DNA of 15,167 bases from CAVPGH01 sp046726955. GTDB taxonomy: Bacteria; Acidobacteriota; Vicinamibacteria; Fen-336. This document shows positions 1 through 7,146 of this stretch, piece by piece (the stretch's first letter is position 1; the number at the start of each line of letters is the position of its first letter). A program made the translations under genes and the position numbers. Under the pieces are notes generated by a model that worked only from the letters and a program-made list of their open reading frames with translations, was not told the DNA's origin and did not search any database. The stretch spans positions 1 through 15,167 of the forward strand of contig JBKPBQ010000346.1 in the NCBI GenBank assembly GCA_046726955.1, given 5' to 3'.

Positions 1-1790
1 CTCAGGAGGAAGTAGCGCCCGTCGTCCACGTGCGCGGAGACCCGCGGGTCGCGCAAGGGATTGGCGGCGGCGTCCGGCCAGCGCAGACCGCTCAGCTTCA
101 GGACGTCGGCGGAGACGTCCACGACGTCGATCGCCGTCAGCTCCTTCGTGTCGGTCAGCGCGCGCGCGGTAGTTCCGAGCCCGTAGCTGATCACGAGGGC
201 GGTGCGGGGCTGGGGGTGCAAGGCGACCGGCAGCCACACGAACTCGCCCATGTAGCGGCCGGCGAGATAGTCGGTGGCCGACATTCCCATCCCGTTCGTG
301 ACGAGCCGCCACGACTGTGGGCGACCCAGCGTCTCCCGCACGAAGATGAACACCGTCTCGGTCAGCCCCTCCTTCATCGCGGCGAGGCGCGAGCCGTCCT
401 TCGACCAGCGATCGACGACGCGCTGCGCGTAGCGCTCGCGCATGAGGCCGGAGGGGAAGAGGAGCACCGCCCCGGCGAGGCACGCCCACACGGCCGCCCG
501 TGCCGGCCGCTCTCCGGCGAGACGAGTCGGAAGCGGGGCGAGAACCGAGACGACCGCGTAGCCCGCGGCGAGGAGCAAGAGCGAGCGCTCGATGCCGAGG
601 ACCGGGAGCAATACGAACCCGGCGAGCAGCGCGCCGAGCATGGCACCCACCGTGTTGCCGAGGGTCAGGAGGCCGGCGGCGCGGGACGCTTCGGCCACCT
701 CCTCGTGCAGCGCCTTGCCGAGCATCGTGAAGAGCATCCCCGAGGCGGCACAGCTCGGCAGCATGAGCCACAGCGAGGCGCCGACGGCACCCTCCCAGGT
801 GCCGATGAGGTGGTCGCGCACGGTCAGGACGCGATCGAAGCTGGCGTAGCTCGCGACCACTGCGACTCCGGCGGCGAGCGCCACCACCGGTGCGTGACGG
901 TGGTCTTCGGGACGCCGCGCGAGCCAAGCCGAGGCGGCGAGGCCGCCGAGCGCGATCCCGAACAGGACGGACGCCAGCATCGCCGCGAACATCGCGCTCG
1001 TCGCTCCCACGAAGAGGAGCAGGAAGCGGAACCAGACGACCTCCAGCGCGAGCAGGAGGCCACCCGCGAGGAGCGTCGCCGCCACGATGCGCGTCGGACG
1101 CGGGCCGAGGGCCAACGTAGGCGCGGCTACGGCGGGCGGAGAGATGTCGGCCAGCCGGCGATCGAGAAGCAGAGCTCCTCCGGCCGCGAGCACGTCGAGG
1201 GCGGCCGCGATCCCGGCCGTTCCGCGAATCCCGAGAGCGCGGATCAGGACGGCTTCGCCGACGAGCGCGCCGGCCACCGCTCCGAGCGTGTTCCAGCCGT
1301 AGAGGCGGCCGAGGACGCGTCCGAAGTTGGGGTCGTGCGCTCCCAGCGACCGGGCGAGCACGGGAAGCGTCGCTCCCATCGCCGAGGATGGGACGACCAG
1401 GAGCAGGAAGCCGCCGGCGAGCCGGACCGCGTCGAGCGCGGCGCCCTCGCCGAGGCGGGCGAGGAGAGGCGCGGCCGCGGGAACCAGCCGGGGGAGGCCG
1501 GCGACGAGGCCGAACCCCGTCGCCGCGATCAGGAGCTCGAGACCGGCGTAGACACGCAGCGGCCGTCGCCAGCTCGAGGCTCTTCGCGCGACGAAGCCGT
1601 TGCCGATCGCGAGCCCCGCCATGAAGCCGGCGGTGACGAGCGCCGACGTCCAGACCGCGTTCCCGAACAGAAGGCCGGTCTGTCGGAACCAGAGGTTCTC
1701 GAAGAGAAGCGCCGCCGCTCCGGAGGCGAAGAAGAGAGCGCAGAGCGCGGGGGTGATCGGAGGCTTCGAGGCCGGCGACAGCTCGGGCAC
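1..1790 (-). CDS. Fused membrane / spermidine-synthase-like protein, 3' end cut off by window edge
   Basis: I translated the reverse strand: 596 residues are visible from a GTG at 1790-1788 and the frame is still open at base 1. Residues about 12-420 are a multi-pass membrane region with two similar halves: 'LLFENLWFRQTG...' near residue 28 matches 'LLALEVVWFRFLLLF...' near residue 246, an internal duplication known in fused MFS/spermidine synthases. A soluble domain follows, with 'EGLTETVFIF', 'NGMGMSATD', a nucleotide-binding-like 'VISYGLGTTARAL' at 533-545 and 'DPRVSAHVDDGRYFLL' at the edge, typical of SpeE-like aminopropyltransferases. The first Gly of the usual GxGxG is Ser535. The catalytic Asp region lies outside the window. 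The GTG is the only plausible start because an in-frame TGA lies eleven codons upstream. There is no SD; a -35/-10 pair sits just upstream. The substrate is unknown, and many family members have no proven polyamine activity. Confidence 0.87.
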   Translation of the reverse strand, partial: MPELSPASKPPITPALCALFFASGAAALLFENLWFRQTGLLFGNAVWTSALVTAGFMAGLAIGNGFVARRASSWRRPLRVYAGLELLIAATGFGLVAGLPRLVPAAAPLLARLGEGAALDAVRLAGGFLLLVVPSSAMGATLPVLARSLGAHDPNFGRVLGRLYGWNTLGAVAGALVGEAVLIRALGIRGTAGIAAALDVLAAGGALLLDRRLADISPPAVAAPTLALGPRPTRIVAATLLAGGLLLALEVVWFRFLLLFVGATSAMFAAMLASVLFGIALGGLAASAWLARRPEDHRHAPVVALAAGVAVVASYASFDRVLTVRDHLIGTWEGAVGASLWLMLPSCAASGMLFTMLGKALHEEVAEASRAAGLLTLGNTVGAMLGALLAGFVLLPVLGIERSLLLLAAGYAVVSVLAPLPTRLAGERPARAAVWACLAGAVLLFPSGLMRERYAQRVVDRWSKDGSRLAAMKEGLTETVFIFVRETLGRPQSWRLVTNGMGMSATDYLAGRYMGEFVWLPVALHPQPRTALVISYGLGTTARALTDTKELTAIDVVDVSADVLKLSGLRWPDAAANPLRDPRVSAHVDDGRYFLL

Positions 1791-1795
1791 GCGCG

Positions 1796-1824
1796 AATCT
1801 GACGTGTCGGGTCGGGGGTGTCAA
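1796..1824 (-). promoter_or_regulatory. Candidate promoter of the membrane/SpeE gene, near-leaderless
   Basis: On the minus strand a perfect TTGACA (complement of 1819-1824) is followed after 17 bases by CAGATT (complement of 1796-1801, three of six matches to TATAAT), then five bases and the GTG start. A start site about seven bases after the -10 would fall at or next to the GTG, so the message would be leaderless or nearly so. The -35 and spacing are seen directly; function is inference. Confidence 0.5.
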
Positions 1825-1852
1825 GCCGATCATTCCGACGGGCCGGCGAGGC

Positions 1853-1858
1853 TAGAAT
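1853..1858 (+). promoter_or_regulatory. -10-like hexamer TAGAAT before the YtcJ-type amidohydrolase
   Basis: TAGAAT matches TATAAT at five of six positions and lies 26 bases before the ATG at 1884. I see no good -35 at 16-18 bases; the upstream DNA instead contains the oppositely directed promoter of the SpeE-like gene. Transcription would begin near 1865, leaving a short leader with an SD. Confidence 0.4.
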
Positions 1859-1860
1859 GG

Positions 1861-1883
1861 GCCGCCTTTTTCCCGGAGGCGGC
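1861..1883 (+). repeat. Perfect inverted repeat abutting the ATG of the amidohydrolase gene
   Basis: GCCGCCT (1861-1867) and AGGCGGC (1877-1883) are exact reverse complements separated by nine bases. The right arm touches the ATG at 1884, and the SD (GGAGG, 1875-1879) is partly inside that arm. As RNA it could hide the ribosome-binding site, but only if transcription starts before 1861; with the TAGAAT promoter the left arm would be only partly transcribed, and the dyad would then act as DNA. Confidence 0.45.
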
Positions 1884-3623
1884 ATGTTCTTCTTCGCGGC
1901 AGCGTTGGCCCTCGTTGTCCTCGCGGCTCCGGCTCGGGAGCCGGCGGACTTGCTGGTCGTCAACGGGCGCGTCTACACGCTCGCCTGGGACGATCCCGCG
2001 ACGGACGGCACGCCGGCCGCGAACGCGCCGCGCACGGCCGGCGCCTACCACCCGGACGCGGAGGCGGTCGCGATCCGCGGCGAGCGGATCGTCTTCGTCG
2101 GGACGGCGCGCGAGGCGCAGGCCTGGCGCGGCCCGAAGACCCGCGTCGTCGACGTGGCCGGCGCGACCATCCTGCCCGGCCTCGTGGACTCGCACACCCA
2201 CGTGGTCGGACTCGGCGAGCGGGCGAGCCAGGTGAACCTGACGGACGTGCAGACGGAGGAGGAAGCCGTCCGCCGCGTCGCCGAGCGCGCGAAGACCGTT
2301 CCCAAGGGCGAGTGGATCCTCGGTCGCGGCTGGGACGAGGGCGCCTGGGCCAACCACTACCCGGACATGAAGCTCCTGAGCGAGAAGGTCCCCGACCATC
2401 CCGTCTACCTGGCGAGCCTCCACAGCTTCGCGGGCTGGGGGAACTGCCTGGCCTTCGAGCGCGCCAGGATCACCAGAGACACGGTCTCGCCCGAGGGCGG
2501 CGAGATCCGGAAGGACAAGGACGGCAATCCCACCGGCCTGCTGCTCAACCGCGCGGTGGACCTCCTCTCCTCCGCGGTGCCGCCGCCGAGCGAGGAGCAG
2601 CTGAAGGCCTACGTCCTCGCCGGTCTCCAACGGATGGCGAACGACGGATACGTGGCCGTGCACGAGGCGGGCGCGGACCGCGCGCTCCTGAAGGCGTTCC
2701 AGTCGCTCGACGCGGAGGGCAAGCTGCCGGTGCGCGTCTACGCCATGCTCTCGGCCCGCGACGAGGCGCTCTCGCGCGAGTGGCTCGCGCGCGGCCCCGA
2801 CCGGTCGAACGACCGCCGGCTCGTCGTGCGCTCGGTCAAGGCGTTCTACGACGGCGCTCTCGGCTCGCGCGGGGCGCGCCTGCTCGAAGACTACTCCGAC
2901 CGTCCCGGGCATCGCGGCGTGAGCGGAAGCCAGTACGGCTTCGACCAGAAGCTCGTGGCCGACCTCATGAAGGGCGGCTTCCAGGTGGCGATCCACGCGA
3001 TCGGCGACGCCGGGAACCGCGAGACCCTCGACTTCATCGAAAGGGTCGAGGGCGAGAAGGCGGACACGCGCCAGCTCCGCAACCGCATCGAGCACGCCCA
3101 GGTCGTCCATCCCGACGACGTGCCGCGCTTCGCGAAGCTGGGTGTCATCGCCTCGATGGAGCCGCCGCACTGCGTCGAGGACAAGACGTGGGCCGAGGAC
3201 CGGCTGGGCCCCGTGCGCGTGAAGGGTGCCTACGCGTGGCGCACGCTACGCAAGAGCGGGGCGCGGCTCGCCTTGAACTCCGACCTCACCGGCTCCGACC
3301 ACGACATCTTCTACGGGCTCCACGCCGCGATCACCCGACGCGACAAGAAGCTCGAGCCCGCGGGCGGCTGGTATCCCGAGGAGCGGCTCACCCCGGAAGA
3401 AGCGGTCCGCGGCTACACGAGCTGGAACGCCTACGCCGCGTCGTGGGAGAAGGAGACCGGTGTCCTCGCCGCGGGCCGCTGGGCCGACGTCACCGTGATG
3501 GACGTCGATCCCTTCGTGCTGGGCGCGACGGAGCCCGGGAAGGTCCTCGGCGGAAAGATCGTGGCGACGATCGTCGGCGGCAAGCTCGCCTACGAGGCGA
3601 GCCGGCCCGGGGGCACGCGATGA
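1884..3623 (+). CDS. Exported amidohydrolase, YtcJ/amidohydrolase_3 type
   Basis: A 579-residue member of the metal-dependent amidohydrolase superfamily. Residues 1-17 form a Sec signal peptide (FFFAAALALVVLAAPA). The YtcJ-type order is visible: beta-sandwich start 'DLLVVNGRVYTL', metal motif 'LPGLVDSHTHVVGLG' with His104/His106, 'GRGWDE' at 148-153, 'VKAFYDGALGSRGA' with Lys319, 'VAIHAIGDAGN' with His371, 'RIEHAQ' with His404, 'LNSDLTGSDHD' with Asp467, then the C-terminal 'GRWADVTVMDVDP' sandwich strand. All usual metal-site positions look intact. ATG 1884 is preferred over GTG 1818 and ATG 1857 because it has GGAGG four bases upstream and puts the signal peptide at the N-terminus. The substrate cannot be read from sequence; relatives hydrolyse C-N bonds in amides or ureides. 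It may be co-transcribed with 3720-7146, though a 96-base gap separates them. Confidence 0.9.
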   Translation: MFFFAAALALVVLAAPAREPADLLVVNGRVYTLAWDDPATDGTPAANAPRTAGAYHPDAEAVAIRGERIVFVGTAREAQAWRGPKTRVVDVAGATILPGLVDSHTHVVGLGERASQVNLTDVQTEEEAVRRVAERAKTVPKGEWILGRGWDEGAWANHYPDMKLLSEKVPDHPVYLASLHSFAGWGNCLAFERARITRDTVSPEGGEIRKDKDGNPTGLLLNRAVDLLSSAVPPPSEEQLKAYVLAGLQRMANDGYVAVHEAGADRALLKAFQSLDAEGKLPVRVYAMLSARDEALSREWLARGPDRSNDRRLVVRSVKAFYDGALGSRGARLLEDYSDRPGHRGVSGSQYGFDQKLVADLMKGGFQVAIHAIGDAGNRETLDFIERVEGEKADTRQLRNRIEHAQVVHPDDVPRFAKLGVIASMEPPHCVEDKTWAEDRLGPVRVKGAYAWRTLRKSGARLALNSDLTGSDHDIFYGLHAAITRRDKKLEPAGGWYPEERLTPEEAVRGYTSWNAYAASWEKETGVLAAGRWADVTVMDVDPFVLGATEPGKVLGGKIVATIVGGKLAYEASRPGGTR

Positions 3624-3719
3624 AGACGCAAGCCGGTCGTGCTGGCGCGGGTCGGCGCCGCATTGTAGGATTCGCCGCAGAAATCCCGTCTCCCCGATCT
3701 TTCGAATAAGGAGGTTCGC
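3624..3719 (+). promoter_or_regulatory. Intergenic leader of the small NTF2-like gene: weak -10, small hairpin, strong SD
   Basis: The gap contains a five-base-pair inverted repeat, GGCGC (3644-3648) / GCGCC (3655-3659), with no T-tract, so it is not a convincing terminator. A -10-like TAGGAT lies at 3666-3671 without a good -35. AAGGAGG at 3708-3714 is close to a perfect SD, five bases before GTG 3720, and fixes that start. The block beginning at 3720 could have its own promoter or be read from 1884. Confidence 0.4.
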
Positions 3720-4211
3720 GTGTCTCCGATCGCCTCCGCGCTGCTCGTCCTGCTTCAAGCCACGCCGTCCCCGACGCCGGCGCCACCGTCGCGCCCGGAG
3801 ATCGCCGCCGAGGTCGAGCGCGGCCGCCGGGCGTACAACACTCAGGACCTCGCCTACTACGACGCCACCCTCGCCCCCGACGCGGTCTACATCGCCGACG
3901 ACGGCGCCGTCTTCTCCGGCAAGGAACGCGTGATGCAGCTCTTCACCCGGATCTTCGGCCGGCCCCAGAAGCCGCAGCTCGAGATCGGCGTCGTGACCAC
4001 GGGCGGCAAGGGAGATACCGCGTGGGCCCGCTTCGACTGGACGCTGACCGGGACCGAGCACGCTCGTCCCGGTGTCGCCACCGTGATCTTCGAGCGCGCG
4101 GGCGAGGCCTGGCACGTGGCGTCGATCCAGAACACGCCCAAGGGCCACACCATGCGGGCGCCGAGCCCCGCGGCCGGGGCGACGCCGTCCCCGCAGGCCC
4201 ACGAGCACTGA
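3720..4211 (+). CDS. Small exported NTF2-like (SnoaL/DUF4440-type) protein
   Basis: The product has 163 residues. The N-terminus (MSPIASALLVLLQA) looks like a short signal peptide lacking a basic start, followed by a Pro/Thr/Ser linker. Residues about 26-140 read as an NTF2-like cone fold: helix 'AEVERGRRAYNTQDLAYYDATLAPDA', 'VYIADDGAVFSGKERVMQLF', then strands including 'TAWARFDWTLTG', 'GVATVIFERAGEAWHVASIQ'. This matches the usual DUF4440/SnoaL order. Such domains can be small enzymes, ligand binders or subunits; no specific catalytic residue can be assigned. The tail repeats the linker style ('GATPSPQAHEH'). The GTG start is set by the strong SD. Only ten bases separate it from the downstream oxidase gene, suggesting one transcript and possibly a shared pathway. 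Confidence 0.83.
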   Translation: MSPIASALLVLLQATPSPTPAPPSRPEIAAEVERGRRAYNTQDLAYYDATLAPDAVYIADDGAVFSGKERVMQLFTRIFGRPQKPQLEIGVVTTGGKGDTAWARFDWTLTGTEHARPGVATVIFERAGEAWHVASIQNTPKGHTMRAPSPAAGATPSPQAHEH

Positions 4212-4212
4212 G

Positions 4213-4230
4213 CCGGCGGGAATGCGCCGG
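4213..4230 (+). repeat. Inverted repeat with the oxidase start codon in its loop
   Basis: CCGGCG (4213-4218) and CGCCGG (4225-4230) are exact reverse complements separated by six bases that contain the ATG (4222-4224). In RNA a possible G-U pair (4212/4231) extends the stem. No SD is seen before this ATG other than the weak GGCGGG. The hairpin could limit new initiation, so that translation depends on ribosomes arriving from the upstream gene, whose stop codon is ten bases before the ATG. Confidence 0.45.
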
Positions 4231-5451
4231 TTGAATCGTCGCGCCTTTCTGAAAGTCGCGGGAGCGGAAGCGGGGGCGCTCGCGCTCTCCCGCCGTGCGG
4301 CGGCCGCTGTGTCGCCGGGTCTGGACATCGTGGTCGTGGGGGCTGGAGCGTTCGGGGGATGGACCGCCCTCCACCTTTGCGAGAAGGGCGCCTCGGTCAC
4401 GCTCCTCGACGCCTACGGGCCGGGCAACTCGCGGGCAAGCTCGGGCGGGGAGACGCGGCAGATCCGCGCCGGCTACGAGGACCGCGAGATGTACACGCGG
4501 TGGGTGCTCCGCGCCTTCGAGGCCTGGAGAGCCCGCGAGCAGGAGTTCGGCCGCCGGCTGCTCTACGAGACCGGCCGCCTCCTCCTCGCGCCGGATTGGG
4601 ACGAGAGCCTGAGGACGACGAAGACGGTCCTCGACAAGTTCAAGGTGCCTAACGAAGTCTTCTCTGCCGCCGAGCTCCGGCGCCGCTACCCGCAGATGAA
4701 CCCGGAAGGCGTCGGGCTCGCGCTCTTCGAGCCCACGACGGGCGTCCTGAAGGCCCGCGAGGGCTGCATCGCCGTCGTGGAGGCCTTCCAGAAGAAGGGG
4801 GGGAAGTTCCGGATCGCCCGGGCGAAGCCGGGACGCGAAGCGGGCGGCCGCCTTTCAGACGTCGCCCTCGCCGACGGCGCGCCCGTCGCCGCGTCCACCT
4901 TCGTCTTCGCCTGCGGTCCCTGGCTGGGCAAGGTCTTCCCCGACCTCTTCAAGAAGAAGCTCTTCACGCCGCGGCGCGACGTCTTTTTCTTCGGCACGCC
5001 TGCGGGCGACGACCGCTTCAGCTACCCGAACTTCCCCAACTACTCCGAGGACAACTACACGGGCTACTACGGCTTTCCGAGCATCGACAACCGCGGCTTC
5101 AAGGTTTGCCCGGTGGGCGAGCTGACCGCCATCGACCCCGACACCGACGAGCGGATCGTCTCCGCCTACCAGGTGAAGCGCGCCCGCGACTACCTGGCCC
5201 TCCGCTTCCCCGCGCTCAAGAACGAGCCGCTGGTCGAGAGCCGTGTCTGCCAGCTCGAGATGAGCATCGACGAGCACTTCGTGATCCAGAAGCACCCGGC
5301 CTGGGACAACGTGTGGATCGTAGGCGGCGGCTCGGGGCACGGCTACAAGCACGGCCCGGTGGTGGGGGAGTACGTGGCCGACCGCGTGCTCGGCCGGGAC
5401 CAGCAGCCGGAGCTGGAGGCGGTCTTCCGACTGAAGGAGAAGACTTTCTAG
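4222..5451 (+). CDS. Tat-exported FAD-dependent amine/amino-acid oxidase (sarcosine / N-methyltryptophan oxidase-like)
   Basis: The 409-residue product begins with a twin-arginine signal (NRRAFLK at 5-11, then an Ala-rich stretch ending near 'RRAAAA'). The flavin-binding Rossmann start is 'DIVVVGAGAFGGWTALHL' (35-52), followed by 'ASSGGETRQIRAGY' (72-85), the signature of monomeric sarcosine oxidase (MSOX) and N-methyl-L-tryptophan oxidase. Near the C-terminus, 'RVCQLEMSIDEHFVIQKHP' (341-359) and 'GGGSGHGYKHGPVVGEYVAD' (368-387) follow the MSOX pattern; Cys343 aligns with the Cys that binds FAD covalently, so covalent flavin is predicted. The family oxidises secondary or primary amino acids to imines, releasing H2O2. 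Tat export fits a folded flavoprotein acting outside the cytoplasm. The stop codon abuts the next ATG, so the two genes are surely one operon. The exact substrate (N-methyl, D- or other amino acid) is unknown. Confidence 0.88.
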   Translation: MRRLNRRAFLKVAGAEAGALALSRRAAAAVSPGLDIVVVGAGAFGGWTALHLCEKGASVTLLDAYGPGNSRASSGGETRQIRAGYEDREMYTRWVLRAFEAWRAREQEFGRRLLYETGRLLLAPDWDESLRTTKTVLDKFKVPNEVFSAAELRRRYPQMNPEGVGLALFEPTTGVLKAREGCIAVVEAFQKKGGKFRIARAKPGREAGGRLSDVALADGAPVAASTFVFACGPWLGKVFPDLFKKKLFTPRRDVFFFGTPAGDDRFSYPNFPNYSEDNYTGYYGFPSIDNRGFKVCPVGELTAIDPDTDERIVSAYQVKRARDYLALRFPALKNEPLVESRVCQLEMSIDEHFVIQKHPAWDNVWIVGGGSGHGYKHGPVVGEYVADRVLGRDQQPELEAVFRLKEKTF

Positions 5452-7146
5452 ATGCGCATAAGGGTTTCGACGATCGCCGTCCTGCTCGCGGCTTCTGTCC
5501 TCACGGCCGCGGAATCGAAGCCGCGCTACGACCTCGTCCTCGCCGGCGGCCGGGTCGTCGACGGCACGGGCGCGCCCTGGTTCCGGGCCGACGTCGGCAT
5601 CGTGGGCGACCGGATCGCCGCCGTGGGCGACCTCCGCGAAGCAGAGGCGACGCGCCGCATCGACGCGACCGGCCTCGTGGTAGCGCCGGGCTTCATCGAC
5701 ATGATGGGCCAGTCCGAGTACAACGTGCTCGTCGACTCCCGCGCCGCCAGCAAGATCACGCAAGGCATCACCACCGAGGTCACGGGCGAGGGCGGGTCGA
5801 TCGCCCCGTTGAACGCGCGGATGCTCGCGGACAACCGCGAGACCTACGCGCACTACGGCTACACGCCGACCTTCACGACCCTCGCCGGCTACTTCGACGA
5901 GTTCGCGCGGCGGAAGAGCGCCGTGAACCTCGCCACCTTCGTCGGCGCGGGCGGCCTGCGGAACCTGGTCGTGGGCAAGGAGAATCGACCGCCCACCCCG
6001 GCCGAGCTGGCGGCGATGGAGAAAGCCGTCGCGCAGGCGATGGAGGAGGGCGCGCTCGGCGTCTCCACGTCGCTCATCTACATGCCCGACAACTTTGCCT
6101 CGACCGAGGAGATCATCGCCCTCGCCAAGGTGGCGGCGCGCTACGGCGGCTCCTACATCACGCACCAGCGCGACGAGGGCGACGACAACCACGGAGGGAT
6201 CGACAAGAGCCTGGACGAGGTCTTCCGCATCGCTCGCGAAGCGCGGATTCCCGCCGAGATCTACCACCTGAAGGCGGCGGGCAAGGCGAGCTGGGGGCGG
6301 ATGCCCGGCATCCTGAAGCGGATCGAGGCCGCGCGCGCCGAGGGCCTCGACATCAGCGCCGACCAGTACCCGTGGACGGCGAGCTCCAACGCGCTCGACG
6401 CCTCGCTCCCCATCTGGGTGCGCGAGGGCGGCGAGGAGCCGCTCGTGAAGCGCCTCACCGACCCCAAGACCCGCGCGCGGGCGCGTGACGACTTCCTGAA
6501 GAGCCCCGAGAACGCGGACTGGCCGGAGGGCGCGAAGCGCGTCCTGATCACGAGCGTGCTCAAGCCGGAGCTGAAGCGGTACGAAGGGAAGACGATCGCC
6601 GAGATCGCGCAGGATCAGAAGAAGGACCCGCTCGACGCGATGTTCGACCTGGTGGTGGCCGACCGCGGCCACACGTCGCGCGTCAGCTTCGCGATGAGCG
6701 AGGAGGACATGCGGGCCGCCCTCGCCCATCCGCTCGTCTCGTTCTGCACCGACTCGGGCGCGATGGCGGAGGACGGGATCTTCTCGAAGGAGAAATCGCA
6801 CCCCCGGGCCTGGGGCTCCGCCACGAGGATCCTCGGCACCTACGTGCGCGAGGAGAAGGTCCTGGCGCTCGAGGAGGCGGTGCGCAAGATGACCTCGCTT
6901 CCCGCGTCGCGCATGCGCTTCGCCGACCGGGGGATCGTGCGTCCCGGCTTCGCGGCCGACCTCGTGGCCTTCGACCCGCTGACCGTGCGCGAGCGCTCGA
7001 CCTACGCCGATCCCCTCCACTACAGCGAAGGCATGCCCTACGTGATGGTGAACGGGAAGCTCGTGGTGGACGGGGGCCGGATCACGGACGAGCGGCCGGG
7101 GCGGATCCTCAGGGGACCGGGCTACCGGCCGGCGCCTAACCGATAG
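5452..7146 (+). CDS. Exported N-acyl-D-amino-acid deacylase family amidohydrolase with altered metal site
   Basis: A 564-residue protein with a Sec signal peptide (about 1-20, ending 'LTAA'). The D-aminoacylase-family layout is clear: 'LVLAGGRVVDGTGAPWFRAD', 'VVAPGFID' (77-83), 'GITTEVTGEGGSIAP' (105-119), 'YITHQRDEGDD' with His238, 'EIYHLKAAGKASWGR' with His272, 'FCTDSGAM' with Asp434, and 'SHPRAWGS' through 'GFAADLVAFDP' at the end. The usual HxH after 'PGFID' is missing: the text reads M-M-G-Q-S-E (84-89), and the Cys of the usual 'GNCG' is Gly114 beside Glu113. The canonical reaction is hydrolysis of N-acyl-D-amino acids to D-amino acid plus acid; with this site the activity is uncertain. 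The ATG directly follows the oxidase TAG (TAGATG); AAGGAG at 5434-5439 is 12 bases upstream, so translational coupling is likely. The 3' end overlaps the convergent PLP gene by 11 bases. Confidence 0.86.
   Translation: MRIRVSTIAVLLAASVLTAAESKPRYDLVLAGGRVVDGTGAPWFRADVGIVGDRIAAVGDLREAEATRRIDATGLVVAPGFIDMMGQSEYNVLVDSRAASKITQGITTEVTGEGGSIAPLNARMLADNRETYAHYGYTPTFTTLAGYFDEFARRKSAVNLATFVGAGGLRNLVVGKENRPPTPAELAAMEKAVAQAMEEGALGVSTSLIYMPDNFASTEEIIALAKVAARYGGSYITHQRDEGDDNHGGIDKSLDEVFRIAREARIPAEIYHLKAAGKASWGRMPGILKRIEAARAEGLDISADQYPWTASSNALDASLPIWVREGGEEPLVKRLTDPKTRARARDDFLKSPENADWPEGAKRVLITSVLKPELKRYEGKTIAEIAQDQKKDPLDAMFDLVVADRGHTSRVSFAMSEEDMRAALAHPLVSFCTDSGAMAEDGIFSKEKSHPRAWGSATRILGTYVREEKVLALEEAVRKMTSLPASRMRFADRGIVRPGFAADLVAFDPLTVRERSTYADPLHYSEGMPYVMVNGKLVVDGGRITDERPGRILRGPGYRPAPNR

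Noticed and set aside
30..1802. Rightward open frame of 590 codons at the left edge
   Set aside because: It is antisense to the membrane/SpeE-like gene. Its translation is low-complexity Arg/Glu/Gly/Ala text with no domain, while the opposite strand gives a coherent membrane protein and SpeE motifs.
1818..1883. Earlier starts for the YtcJ-type amidohydrolase (GTG 1818, ATG 1857)
   Set aside because: They place charged residues before the signal peptide, overlap the promoter elements, and have no SD; ATG 1884 has GGAGG upstream.
1830..3170. Leftward open frame of 446 codons
   Set aside because: Antisense shadow of the YtcJ-type amidohydrolase, produced by high GC at third positions; no recognisable motif.
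3644..3659. Intrinsic terminator after the YtcJ-type amidohydrolase
   Set aside because: The stem has only five pairs and no T-tract follows.
3762..4196. Repeat shared by the two Pro/Thr/Ser segments of the NTF2-like gene (ACGCCGTCCCCG twice)
   Set aside because: Short, GC-rich and explained by the repeated Thr-Pro-Ser-Pro coding sequence; no sign of a mobile or regulatory repeat.
4855..7020. Leftward open frame of 721 codons opposite the oxidase and deacylase
   Set aside because: Longer than the real genes but made of His/Arg/Val/Ala-rich text without family motifs; the plus strand encodes two clear enzymes with abutting start and stop.
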